Of a stretch of DNA of 64,000 bases, positions 50,906 to 59,303 are shown piece by piece. The position numbers were made by a program, and so were the translations under genes. The DNA is taken from the NCBI RefSeq assembly GCF_001751365.1, contig NZ_LJGT01000038.1, forward strand, positions 298,466 to 362,465, in the 5' to 3' direction. Each line of letters begins with the position of its first letter. The first letter of the stretch is position 1. Origin of the DNA: Streptomyces abyssalis. GTDB lineage: Bacteria > Actinomycetota > Actinomycetes > Streptomycetales > Streptomycetaceae. Under the pieces are notes generated by a model. That model searched no databases. It worked only from the letters and a program-made list of their open reading frames with translations, and had not been told where the DNA came from.

Positions 50906-53397
50906 GCCCGCGGCAGAAGCAGAAGAAGCAGAAGAAGCAGAAGAAGACCGCGGACAGGACGGACCACACCGCCGGCGCCGCCAAGGCAGGCAGGAGCGGA
51001 AGGGCCGCCAAGGCCGCCGGGACCCCGCGCTCCGGTCCCCCGCGCCACCCGGCCCCGGGCGCCGGGCCACAGGACACCGAGGCCCCGGACACGGAGACCA
51101 CAGGCGAGAACCGGCTGCCGCCCCCGGGCAGGCGCAAGCACCGCCCCGACGGCGGCAGGAGCGGCAGGTCCGGCGCACGGAGCAGCGGCAAGCACCGTAC
51201 GGGCGCCGCCCGGCGCAGCGCGCCTCAGCAGATACCGAAGGCGCGCTACAAGACCGTCCGCACGCCGACCGTGCTGCAGATGGAGGCCGTGGAGTGCGGC
51301 GCCGCCGCCCTGTCCATGGTCCTCGGCTACTTCGGCCGGCACATGCCTCTCGAACAGCTCCGTATCGCGTGCGGTGTCTCCCGCGACGGCTCGCGCGCCA
51401 GCAACCTCCTGAAGGCGGCCCGCAGTTACGGTCTGACGGCCAAGGGCATGCAGATGGAGCCGGCGGCCCTCGCGGAGGTGCCGGGGCCGGCCGTCCTCTT
51501 CTGGGAGTTCAACCACTACGTCGTCTACGAGGGGATGGGACGCCGCCTCGGCAAGCGCGGCGTGCACATCAACGACCCCGACAAGGGCCGCCGTTTCGTC
51601 CCGCTGGAGGAATTCGACACCAGCTTCACGGGCGTCGTCCTCACCTTCGAACCCGGTGAGGACTTCCGCCGCGGCGGCAAGCGCCCCGGCGCCATGAGCG
51701 CCATGCCGGCGAGGCTGCGCCGCACCACCGGGACGATGCTGGCCGCGCTGCTCGCCAGCCTCCTGCTCGTGGGTGTGGGTGCCGCGGTGCCGGCGCTGAG
51801 CCGCACGTACATCGACATGTTCCTGATCGGGGACCAGACGTCGCTGCTGGGCGTGCTGTTCGCCTCGATGGGCGCCATGGTGCTGCTGACCGCCGTGCTG
51901 ACCGCGCTCCAGCAGGCGAATCTGCTGCGCGGGCGCATCATCTCCTCGACGCTGAGCAGCGCACGCTTCTTCCGTCATCTGCTGCGGCTGCCCGTCACCT
52001 TCTTCGCCCAGCGCAGCCCTGCCGATCTGGTGCAGCGCCTCCAGTCCAACGACACGGTCGCCGAGACGCTCTCCCGCGATCTGGCCGCCGCGGGCGTGGA
52101 CGCCGTCGTCGTGATCCTCTACGCGGTGCTGCTGTGGACGTACGATCCGCAGCTGACCGTCATCGGTGTGCTGATCGCGCTGCTCAACCTGGTCGCCATG
52201 CGTGTGGTGCTCCGGCTGCGGGCCACCGGTACGCAGAAGCTGCGCGCGGACACCGCCCGGCTCACCAACACCTCATACACCGGCCTGCAGTTGATCGAGA
52301 CGATGAAGGCCACCGGCGGTGAGAACGGCTACTTCCGCCGCTGGTCGGGGCAGCACGCCACCACCCTCGACGAGCAGCAGAAGCTCGGCGTGCCCACGGC
52401 ATGGCTGGCCGTCGTGGCGCCCACGCTCGCGACCCTCAACAGCGCGATGATCCTGTGGATCGGCGGCATGCGCGCCGTGGAGGGGCACATCTCGATCGGT
52501 CTGCTGGTGGCCTTCCAGGCGCTCGTGACGCGCTTCACCGCTCCCATCACGAGGCTCAACGGCGTCGCCGGACGCATCCAGGACTTCGCCGCCGACGTGA
52601 CGCGGCTGAAGGACGTCGAGAACTTCCCGGTGGACTCGCTCTACTCACGCCGCGAGCCCGTCGCCGACACCCGCCGCCTCAAGGGCCATGTGTCGCTGGA
52701 GAACATCACCTTCGGCTACAGCCCGCTCGACAAGCCGCTGCTGACAGAGTTCTCGCTGTCGGTCGGCCCGGGCCGGCAGGTCGCGCTCGTCGGGGGCTCC
52801 GGCAGCGGCAAGTCCACCGTCTCCAGGCTGATTTCGGGGCTCTACAGCCCGTGGGAGGGCGTGATCCGCATCGACGGGCAGCGGCTGGAGGACATCTCCC
52901 GCAGCGCGCTCGCCGCATCGGTCTCCTTCGTCGACCAGGACGTCTTCCTCTTCGAGGGAACCGTGCGCGACAACGTGGCGCTGTGGGACCCCTCGATACC
53001 GGACGAGGCCGTCACGACCGCGCTGCGGGACGCGGCCGTCCTCGACGACTTCGCGCGGCGCCCCGGCGGCATCCACAGCCGAGTCGAGCAGGACGGCCGC
53101 AACCTCTCCGGCGGACAGCGGCAGCGTCTGGAGATCGCCCGGGCGCTGGTGCGCCGGCCGAGCATCCTCGTACTGGACGAGGTGACCAGCGCGCTGGACG
53201 CCCAGACCGAACAGCTCATCATCGACAACCTGCGGCGGCGCGGCTGTGCGTGCGTGGTCATCGCGCACCGCCTGAGCACGGTCCGTGACAGCGACGAGAT
53301 CGTCATGCTGGACCACGGCAGCGTCGTCGAACGCGGGCGCCACGAGGAGCTGGTGGCCCGCGGCGGCCCGTACGCCGAACTGGTCAAGGAGCACTGA
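50902..53397 (+). CDS. C39-peptidase ABC exporter (PCAT, NHLM ABC1 type)
   Basis: An 831-residue peptidase-permease-ATPase. After a 110-residue Lys/Arg/Gly/Pro-rich extension (starting with a QKQKKQKK repeat), the C39 domain has VLQMEAVECGAAALSMVLG with Cys132, His205 in WEFNHYVVYE and Asp225 in HINDPDKG. Six spans follow. The ATPase has Walker A GGSGSGKST, signature LSGGQRQRLEIARAL and Walker B ILVLDEVTSALD. It should cut the Gly-Gly leader and export the core. The extension is not usual for the family. Confidence 0.9.
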   Translation: MSPRQKQKKQKKQKKTADRTDHTAGAAKAGRSGRAAKAAGTPRSGPPRHPAPGAGPQDTEAPDTETTGENRLPPPGRRKHRPDGGRSGRSGARSSGKHRTGAARRSAPQQIPKARYKTVRTPTVLQMEAVECGAAALSMVLGYFGRHMPLEQLRIACGVSRDGSRASNLLKAARSYGLTAKGMQMEPAALAEVPGPAVLFWEFNHYVVYEGMGRRLGKRGVHINDPDKGRRFVPLEEFDTSFTGVVLTFEPGEDFRRGGKRPGAMSAMPARLRRTTGTMLAALLASLLLVGVGAAVPALSRTYIDMFLIGDQTSLLGVLFASMGAMVLLTAVLTALQQANLLRGRIISSTLSSARFFRHLLRLPVTFFAQRSPADLVQRLQSNDTVAETLSRDLAAAGVDAVVVILYAVLLWTYDPQLTVIGVLIALLNLVAMRVVLRLRATGTQKLRADTARLTNTSYTGLQLIETMKATGGENGYFRRWSGQHATTLDEQQKLGVPTAWLAVVAPTLATLNSAMILWIGGMRAVEGHISIGLLVAFQALVTRFTAPITRLNGVAGRIQDFAADVTRLKDVENFPVDSLYSRREPVADTRRLKGHVSLENITFGYSPLDKPLLTEFSLSVGPGRQVALVGGSGSGKSTVSRLISGLYSPWEGVIRIDGQRLEDISRSALAASVSFVDQDVFLFEGTVRDNVALWDPSIPDEAVTTALRDAAVLDDFARRPGGIHSRVEQDGRNLSGGQRQRLEIARALVRRPSILVLDEVTSALDAQTEQLIIDNLRRRGCACVVIAHRLSTVRDSDEIVMLDHGSVVERGRHEELVARGGPYAELVKEH
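50914..50946 (+). repeat. 9-bp tandem repeat coding for Gln-Lys-Lys
   Basis: CAGAAGAAG units, about three and a half copies, at the start of the PCAT gene; codes for repeated Gln-Lys-Lys. Confidence 0.7.
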
Positions 53398-53398
53398 C

Positions 53399-56300
53399 GT
53401 GGCATCCGGCGACGGCTCCGCAGGAGACCCCCGCGAGAGGGGGCAGGACACCGGTTCGTGGCAGACCGGCGGCGACCAGTGGGACACAGGTTCGTACGGC
53501 ACCGGGGGGCCACGGAACGGCTCGTACGACACGGGCTCGTACCCCTCGGTGTCCCAAGACTCCGGCTCGTACCCCGCCGTTCCCCACGACACGGGCGAAC
53601 ACGCGGCCGTCCCGCAGGACACCGGCTCGTACCCCGCGGCCGTCCCGCACGACACCGGCTCGCACCGCCCCGTCACCCATGACACCGGCCGGCACGCCGC
53701 CGTCGGTGCCGCTGCTCCGCCGCACGATCCGGTGACCGCCGCCTTCGGCATGCTCGGCGAGGACGTCGACTGCCTCGGGGTGCGGAGCGTCCCCCTCGAA
53801 GGTCCCCATGTGCTCTGGCTGGTGACGGCCGGAGCGATGGACCTCTTCGCCGTCGACGCCGTGCAGCAGGGCCACTGGCACTTCCTCGGACGGCTCGAAC
53901 CCGGCACCCTGCTCCTCGGCCCCGTCGAGGGCACTCTGCACACGCTGGTCGGCAGGCCGCTGCGCGAGTGCTCGCTGCGCCGCATCGAGCTGCGCGAACT
54001 GGCGCGGCCCGAGTACAGCAGCGTCTCCGCCCACTTCCAGAGCCACACCGGCTGGAACCAGCACCAGCACCAGCACCAGCACCCTCACCAGCAGCAGGTC
54101 CAGCCCCGGAACCAGGCCGACGGCATCGCCGCACTGCCCCATACACAGCTCGACTCCGCCTTCGCCCTCGGCATCGGACGCAGCCTCCGCGTGCTCTTCG
54201 AGGCACCGCTCGACGGCGAGGTGACCCCGGACTCCGTCCACCCTGGCGCCGGCCGGAGCCAGGACGACGACGAGATCCTGTGGATGCATGTGGACCCTCG
54301 GAGCGTCCAGTACGGGGCCGAGTTCAGCCCGGCGGCGGCGTCCCAGCTCCTGGTGGACGGCGCGATGTGGCAGCGCATGGTCGACCAGCAGTTCCGGCTG
54401 CTCTCCGCCCTGGACCGCTGGATCGAACGCCTCGAACGTGCACACGAGGACCGCACCGCCGCCGGCATCGAGGCGGGCGAGACCGTGCGTGCCCAGGCCG
54501 ACCAGGCGCTGCTCGCCTCCATCAACACCACCGGCAAGGGCAGCTCCGGCACCTCCTCGGCGAACGACGACGCGACGCTCGCCGTCGCCCGCCTGGCCGC
54601 CGGCGCCGCCGGCATCGAGCTCGCCGCGCCCGCGCAGGGCCGCGCCGCGGGCGACCGTACGAACCCCGTCGAACGCATCGCGCTCAGCTCACGCGTCCGT
54701 ACCCGCGTGGTGAAGCTGCGGGACCGCTGGTGGCGGGAGAACACTGGTCCGCTCGTGGGCCACAAGGCCGCTTCCGGGGAGCCCGTGGCGCTGCTGTGGC
54801 GCCGCGGACGGTACGAGGCGGTGGAAGCGGACGGCGCACGCACCCGTATCCGCAAGTCCCGGGCCGGCGAATTCGAGCCGCGTGCCGTGATGTTCTACCG
54901 GCCGCTGCCCGAAGAGCCCATGAACGCCTGGCAGTTGCTGCGCTTCTGCCTCCGCGGCACCCGCATGGACCTGCGGAACCTCGCACTCGGCGGACTCGTC
55001 GCCGTCGGCCTGGGCGCGCTGGTGCCGATCGCCACCGGCCAGGTGCTCGGTGTGTTCGTGCCGAACGCCGAGACCAGCCTCATCAAGCAGGTCTCGCTGG
55101 CGATCGTGCTCAGCAGTATCGTCACCGCCGCCTTCATGCTGCTGCAGAACATGTCCATCCTGCGCATGGAGGGACGCGTAGAGGCGGCGCTGCAGCCCGC
55201 GGTCTGGGACCGGCTGCTGCGCCTGCCGACGAAGTTCTTCGCGGAACGCTCCACCGGCGAACTCGCGAGCGCCGCCATGGGGATCAGCACCATGCGGCGC
55301 GTGCTTTCGGGCGTCGGGCCGGTGGCGGTCCAGGCGTGCACGATCGGCGCGATGAACCTGGTGCTGCTGCTCTTCTACAGCGTTCCGCTGGCGCTGATGG
55401 CGCTCGGGCTGCTGATCGTCATCGCCGGTGCGTTCACCGCCATGGGGGTCTGGCAACTGCGCTGGCAGAGCAAGCTGGTGGACCTCAACAACAAGCTCAA
55501 CAACATGTCCTTCCAGACCCTGCGAGGTCTGCCGAAGCTGCGCGTCGCCGCCGCCGAGAGCTTCGCGTACGCGGCGTGGGCGAGGGAGTTCGCGCGCAGC
55601 CGCGAGCTGCAGCAGCGCGTCGGCCGGATCAAGAACCTCACCACGATCCTCAACTCGGTCTATCTGCCGCTCACTTCGCTCATGCTGTTCATGCTGCTGG
55701 CCGGGCCGGCCCGCGGCAGCCTCTCCTCCAGCGGCTTCCTCACCTTCAACACCGCCGTGACGATGCTGCTGACGTCGGTGACCCAGCTGACCAACTCGCT
55801 GATCTCGGCCGCCGCCGCCCTGCCGATGTTCGAGAAGGTCAAACCGGTGCTGCACGAGCCCACCGAGGTACGCGGCGGCAGCACCCAGCCCGGCGAACTG
55901 ACCGGGGCGGTCGAGGCGCGGCAGCTCTCGTTCCGCTACAGCGAGGACGGCCCTCTGACGCTCGACGACGTCTCGCTGCGCGTGGAGCCGGGCGAGTTCG
56001 TGGCCGTCGTCGGTCCGAGCGGCTGCGGCAAGTCGACGCTGCTGAGGCTGCTCATCGGCTTCGAGAAGCCGGTCTCGGGCAGTGTTCTGTACGACGGCCA
56101 GGACCTCTCCGCCCTCGACCAGGCCGCGGTGCGCCGGCAGTGCGGCGTCGTACTGCAGAACGCGCAGCCGTTCGTCGGCTCGATCCTCGACTCCATCTGC
56201 GGCGCGGAGATCTACTCGCACGACGAGGCGTGGGAGGCCGCGGAGATGGCGGGCCTCGCCGAGGACATCAAGCGCATGCCCATGGGGATGCACACCATCC

Positions 56301-56623
56301 TCTCGGACGGCGGCGCCGCCGTCTCCGGCGGACAGCGGCAGCGCCTGATGATCGCCCAGGCCCTGATCCGGCGCCCCCGCATCCTCTACTTCGACGAGGC
56401 GACCAGCGCACTCGACAACGAGACGCAGCGCACCGTCATCGAGAGCACCCGCAAGCTCCAGGCCACGCGGTTCGTGATCGCCCACCGGCTCTCCACCGTC
56501 ATGGACGCCGACCGGGTGCTGGTGATGTCGCAGGGGCGGATCGTCCAGCAGGGATCGCCCGCGGAACTGCTCGCGGACACCTCGGGCGAGTTCCACGAAC
56601 TGGTACGCCGCCAGATCCGCTGA
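53399..56623 (+). CDS. NHLM-type ABC transporter protein (ABC2) with repeat-rich N-terminus
   Basis: A 1074-residue protein. Residues 15-100 are degenerate repeats of DTGSYPAVPH. Residues 219-233 form a His/Gln tract. A central region of 300 or so residues recalls the cyclic-nucleotide-binding-like domain of NHLM ABC2 proteins. Six spans (for example LALGGLVAVGLGALVPIA) and an ATPase follow: Walker A GPSGCGKST, signature VSGGQRQRLMIAQAL, Walker B ILYFDEATSALD. The GTG start is 1 base after the PCAT stop. No C39 domain is present, so it acts with the PCAT. Confidence 0.88.
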   Translation: MASGDGSAGDPRERGQDTGSWQTGGDQWDTGSYGTGGPRNGSYDTGSYPSVSQDSGSYPAVPHDTGEHAAVPQDTGSYPAAVPHDTGSHRPVTHDTGRHAAVGAAAPPHDPVTAAFGMLGEDVDCLGVRSVPLEGPHVLWLVTAGAMDLFAVDAVQQGHWHFLGRLEPGTLLLGPVEGTLHTLVGRPLRECSLRRIELRELARPEYSSVSAHFQSHTGWNQHQHQHQHPHQQQVQPRNQADGIAALPHTQLDSAFALGIGRSLRVLFEAPLDGEVTPDSVHPGAGRSQDDDEILWMHVDPRSVQYGAEFSPAAASQLLVDGAMWQRMVDQQFRLLSALDRWIERLERAHEDRTAAGIEAGETVRAQADQALLASINTTGKGSSGTSSANDDATLAVARLAAGAAGIELAAPAQGRAAGDRTNPVERIALSSRVRTRVVKLRDRWWRENTGPLVGHKAASGEPVALLWRRGRYEAVEADGARTRIRKSRAGEFEPRAVMFYRPLPEEPMNAWQLLRFCLRGTRMDLRNLALGGLVAVGLGALVPIATGQVLGVFVPNAETSLIKQVSLAIVLSSIVTAAFMLLQNMSILRMEGRVEAALQPAVWDRLLRLPTKFFAERSTGELASAAMGISTMRRVLSGVGPVAVQACTIGAMNLVLLLFYSVPLALMALGLLIVIAGAFTAMGVWQLRWQSKLVDLNNKLNNMSFQTLRGLPKLRVAAAESFAYAAWAREFARSRELQQRVGRIKNLTTILNSVYLPLTSLMLFMLLAGPARGSLSSSGFLTFNTAVTMLLTSVTQLTNSLISAAAALPMFEKVKPVLHEPTEVRGGSTQPGELTGAVEARQLSFRYSEDGPLTLDDVSLRVEPGEFVAVVGPSGCGKSTLLRLLIGFEKPVSGSVLYDGQDLSALDQAAVRRQCGVVLQNAQPFVGSILDSICGAEIYSHDEAWEAAEMAGLAEDIKRMPMGMHTILSDGGAAVSGGQRQRLMIAQALIRRPRILYFDEATSALDNETQRTVIESTRKLQATRFVIAHRLSTVMDADRVLVMSQGRIVQQGSPAELLADTSGEFHELVRRQIR

Positions 56624-56676
56624 GCGCCCGCCCGCGCCGGGGGGACGCCGGACTCGGCACCGCCCGCCGCTCAGCG
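56618..56676. terminator. Loose hairpin between convergent genes
   Basis: CGCTGAGCG and CGCTCAGCG arms enclose about 41 bases at the shared end of the ABC2 and DHFR-like genes. Weak candidate. Confidence 0.3.
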
Positions 56677-57252
56677 CTCCCGGCTGTACCGGCTGACGAG
56701 CGCGCCGTTGCCGAACGTACGCACGGACTCCAGCGCGAACCGCTCCAGCCCGAAGCCGGAAGCGAACATCGGCATGCCGGAACCCAGCACCAGGGGATAG
56801 GTCTTGACGATCAACTCGTCGATCTCGTCGAGCAGTTCACCCGCGAGCACGGAGCCGCCGCACAGATAGACGCCGAGGCCGCCCTCCTCCTTGAGAGCGC
56901 GGACCCTCCCCCTCAGGTCCTCCGAGATGATCTCCACTGCGGGGTCGGGAGACTTCTCCATGGTCCGTGAGGCGACGTACTGACGCATGTGCGCGTACGG
57001 GCTCGTGACGCCGGCCTCCAGCGCCAGGTCGTAGCTCGCCCGCCCCTGCACGATCGTGTCGAACTGCTGGTTCTCCAGGTCGTCGATGCCCAGCGGCTGC
57101 CGCCCGTGGGTCGGCATGGTCTCGGGGAACTCCGATTTGAGGAACTCGAAGAACTCCTCGTCCACGTATTCGGTGAAGAACCCGGCCTCGCCGTCGGGCC
57201 GGCCGATGAAGCCGTCGACCGACGCGGCGATGAAGTAGGTCAGCTTGCGCAA
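56671..57252 (-). CDS. Dihydrofolate-reductase-like (RibD C-terminal domain) protein
   Basis: A 193-residue protein of the RibD_C/DHFR-like family: RKLTYFIAASVDGFIGRPDGE at the N-terminus, FDTIVQGRASYDLALE in the middle and GGLGVYLCGGSVLAGELLDEIDEL with LVLGSGMPMF near the end. It is probably an NADPH-dependent reductase of unknown substrate. The start is a TTG at 57252 with AGGGGGGC upstream; no ATG fits. It converges with the ABC2 gene. Confidence 0.85.
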   Translation of the reverse strand: MRKLTYFIAASVDGFIGRPDGEAGFFTEYVDEEFFEFLKSEFPETMPTHGRQPLGIDDLENQQFDTIVQGRASYDLALEAGVTSPYAHMRQYVASRTMEKSPDPAVEIISEDLRGRVRALKEEGGLGVYLCGGSVLAGELLDEIDELIVKTYPLVLGSGMPMFASGFGLERFALESVRTFGNGALVSRYSRER

Positions 57253-57461
57253 GATGCCCCCCTGTCAGGCGCGGGAGCCGGCCTGCGGCCGGCGAGGCGC
57301 CGGTGTGCACGGCCGCGACAGCGGACCGCTGCGTACAGAATCAGGCATCGCCACCGGTTCTTGACCTTCCGTGACCAAGGCGTGATCGAACGAGGGCTCT
57401 CGTGGCAGTGAAGCGACCGCGCGGACGGTGTCCCCGGCTCACCGCCCCGTGTTGCTCGTGC

Positions 57462-57872
57462 ATGGGAAACACGTCATTCATCGTTCTGAGGACCGCACGC
57501 CAGGACGGGCCCGGTCCCGCCGAACCCCGCACGCAGTTCGCGGAACTGACCGGCGCCTACTGGCTGGAGCCGATCTACGCCGGGCTCGCGAACGAATGGA
57601 ACAGGCAGGGCAGGACCGTCCCCGGCGCGCCACGGGAACACCGGCGGGTGCTGCCGGACGGGTCCTCCGAACCCGGAGAGCCGGACACACACGTCCAGCG
57701 GCAGACGCACGACGGGAGTCAGAACCGCGACGAGAGGCAGACCGACGGCGGTGCCCGGAGCCGCGAGGAGACTCAGCGGCACGACGGGCCGGACGCCCCG
57801 GCCCTGGACGCCCCCGCCCTGGACGGCCGCGGCAGCCGCCCGGCGCTCCTCGCCGTCGACCTGCCCGAGTGA
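57462..57872 (+). CDS. Hypothetical protein
   Basis: A 136-residue frame starting MGNTSFIVLRTARQDGPGPA, then RTQFAELTGAYWLEPIYAGLANEWNRQGRTVPG, which looks like a folded N-terminal domain, followed by a disordered charged tail with Asp-Ala-Pro-Ala-Leu repeats. An in-frame GTG 60 bases upstream is an alternative start. I do not recognise the family with confidence and cannot give a function. Confidence 0.5.
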   Translation: MGNTSFIVLRTARQDGPGPAEPRTQFAELTGAYWLEPIYAGLANEWNRQGRTVPGAPREHRRVLPDGSSEPGEPDTHVQRQTHDGSQNRDERQTDGGARSREETQRHDGPDAPALDAPALDGRGSRPALLAVDLPE

Positions 57873-58183
57873 GCCGGGCCGTCGACGCCCCCGGGTGAGC
57901 CCGCCGGGTCAGCACGCGGCCGATGGGCCCGGGGTCCGGCCGTATGCGGCCCGGAGCGTAACTCGTTCTGGTCAACCCGCGGCCCCGGGCATGACGCGCG
58001 CCCCCTGAGAGGCGTTGGCGGGCCGAGGGAGCTTGCCGCACGTGCGACGGCCGGCCCACCGGACCGCCCGCGCGCCGTGCGCCCGTTCCCCGCCCGGTCC
58101 GTACGCCGTCCGGCCCCTGTCCGTACGCCGCTCCCGCTCCCGTCCTCCCTCTGTTCCGCCCGTACCGGTGTCAAGGAGTCCCG
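57873..58183. other. Intergenic region upstream of the inhibitor gene
   Basis: About 310 bases of G+C-rich sequence. No gene or clear promoter is visible; GTGTCAAGGAGTCCC precedes the next ATG. Confidence 0.4.
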
Positions 58184-58618
58184 ATGCTGATCCGCCGCCT
58201 CGCCCTCACCGCGACCGCACTGACCTGCGCCCTGACCGTCACCCCGGAGGCGTTCGGCGACGTGCGCCACGGGCAGCAGGACCGCCTCACCGTCACCGTC
58301 GCCGAATCCGGCGACGGCGCCACGGAAGGCACCTACGAGCTGTACTGCCACCCCACGGCCGGCGACCACCCGCGTGCCGAGCAGGCCTGCGACGGGCTGG
58401 ACGAGCTGACCACCTGGGGGAAGGACCCCTTCGCGCCCGTGCCCTCGGGCACCCGCTGCACCATGCAGTACGGAGGTCCGGCCAGCGCCCATGTGCGCGG
58501 ACGCTGGGCCGGGCGGCCCGTCGACGCCCACTTCAACCGCGAGAACGGCTGCGAGATGAAGCGCTGGGACGCCCTCGTACCACTGCTTCCCCGCACCGGC
58601 ATGCGCGCACCTTCCTGA
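58184..58618 (+). CDS. Subtilisin inhibitor-like protein (SSI family)
   Basis: A 144-residue secreted protein with a signal peptide (LALTATALTCALTVTPEAFG) and four mature cysteines (Cys55, 69, 92 and one in ENGCEMKRW) forming two disulfides as in Streptomyces subtilisin inhibitor. The reactive-site loop aligns as RCTMQYGGP, giving Met94 at P1 and Gln95 at P1'. It binds and blocks extracellular serine proteases. AAGGAG precedes the ATG. Confidence 0.85.
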   Translation: MLIRRLALTATALTCALTVTPEAFGDVRHGQQDRLTVTVAESGDGATEGTYELYCHPTAGDHPRAEQACDGLDELTTWGKDPFAPVPSGTRCTMQYGGPASAHVRGRWAGRPVDAHFNRENGCEMKRWDALVPLLPRTGMRAPS

Positions 58619-58809
58619 CCGGACCAGGGGCCGGTCGAACGCCGTGGTCCCGCGGACCGGGCCCGCTCACCGGCCGCGGGCCTACGACGAAAGACCGAAC
58701 GGGATCCCGAAATCCGCTGCGCCGGACGTTCGTTGGATGTGAAGGAAGGTCAGCGATGTCAGCGGGGAGCCGTTGCCGAGCCCCGTCCGCGAGCGCTTGA
58801 GGAGACGCT

Positions 58810-59196
58810 ATGCCCGTCCAGCTCAACCACACGATCGTGCACGCCACCGACAAGAGGACTTCCGCCGAGTTCCTCGCGGGCCTGCTGGGGCTCGAAGTGC
58901 GGCCGCAGTTCGGCCCGTTCCTGCCCGTGGTCGCCGACAACGACGCCACGCTCGACTTCATGGACGCCGGCGACAGCCCGATCACGCCGCAGCACTACGC
59001 CTTCCTCGTCTCCGAGGAGGACTTCGACGCGATCTTCGGACGCATCAAGGACGCTGGGCTGACCTACTACGCGGACCCCGGCAGGCAGCGCCCGGGCGAG
59101 ATCAACCACAACGACGGCGGCCGGGGCGTCTACTGGGCCGATCCCGACGGGCACTTCCTGGAGATCCTCACCCGCCCCTACGGCAGCGGCAGCTGA
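58810..59196 (+). CDS. VOC-family (glyoxalase/dioxygenase-like) protein
   Basis: A 128-residue vicinal-oxygen-chelate protein: QLNHTIVHATDKRTSAEFLAGLLGLEV at the start and GRGVYWADPDGHFLEILTRPYG at the end, with His and Glu metal ligands in place. The substrate is unknown; the fold covers glyoxalases, dioxygenases and resistance proteins. TTGAGGAGACGCT precedes the ATG. Confidence 0.85.
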   Translation: MPVQLNHTIVHATDKRTSAEFLAGLLGLEVRPQFGPFLPVVADNDATLDFMDAGDSPITPQHYAFLVSEEDFDAIFGRIKDAGLTYYADPGRQRPGEINHNDGGRGVYWADPDGHFLEILTRPYGSGS

Positions 59197-59303
59197 CCCG
59201 TCCCGTACGGGTGCGCCGCCGACGGCCGGTCCGGCGCTGATGCGTACGGGCGTCCGGCGCCGTGCGCGGGCGGTCACCGCTCCCGGTCCGCCGGTCGCCC
59301 TGG

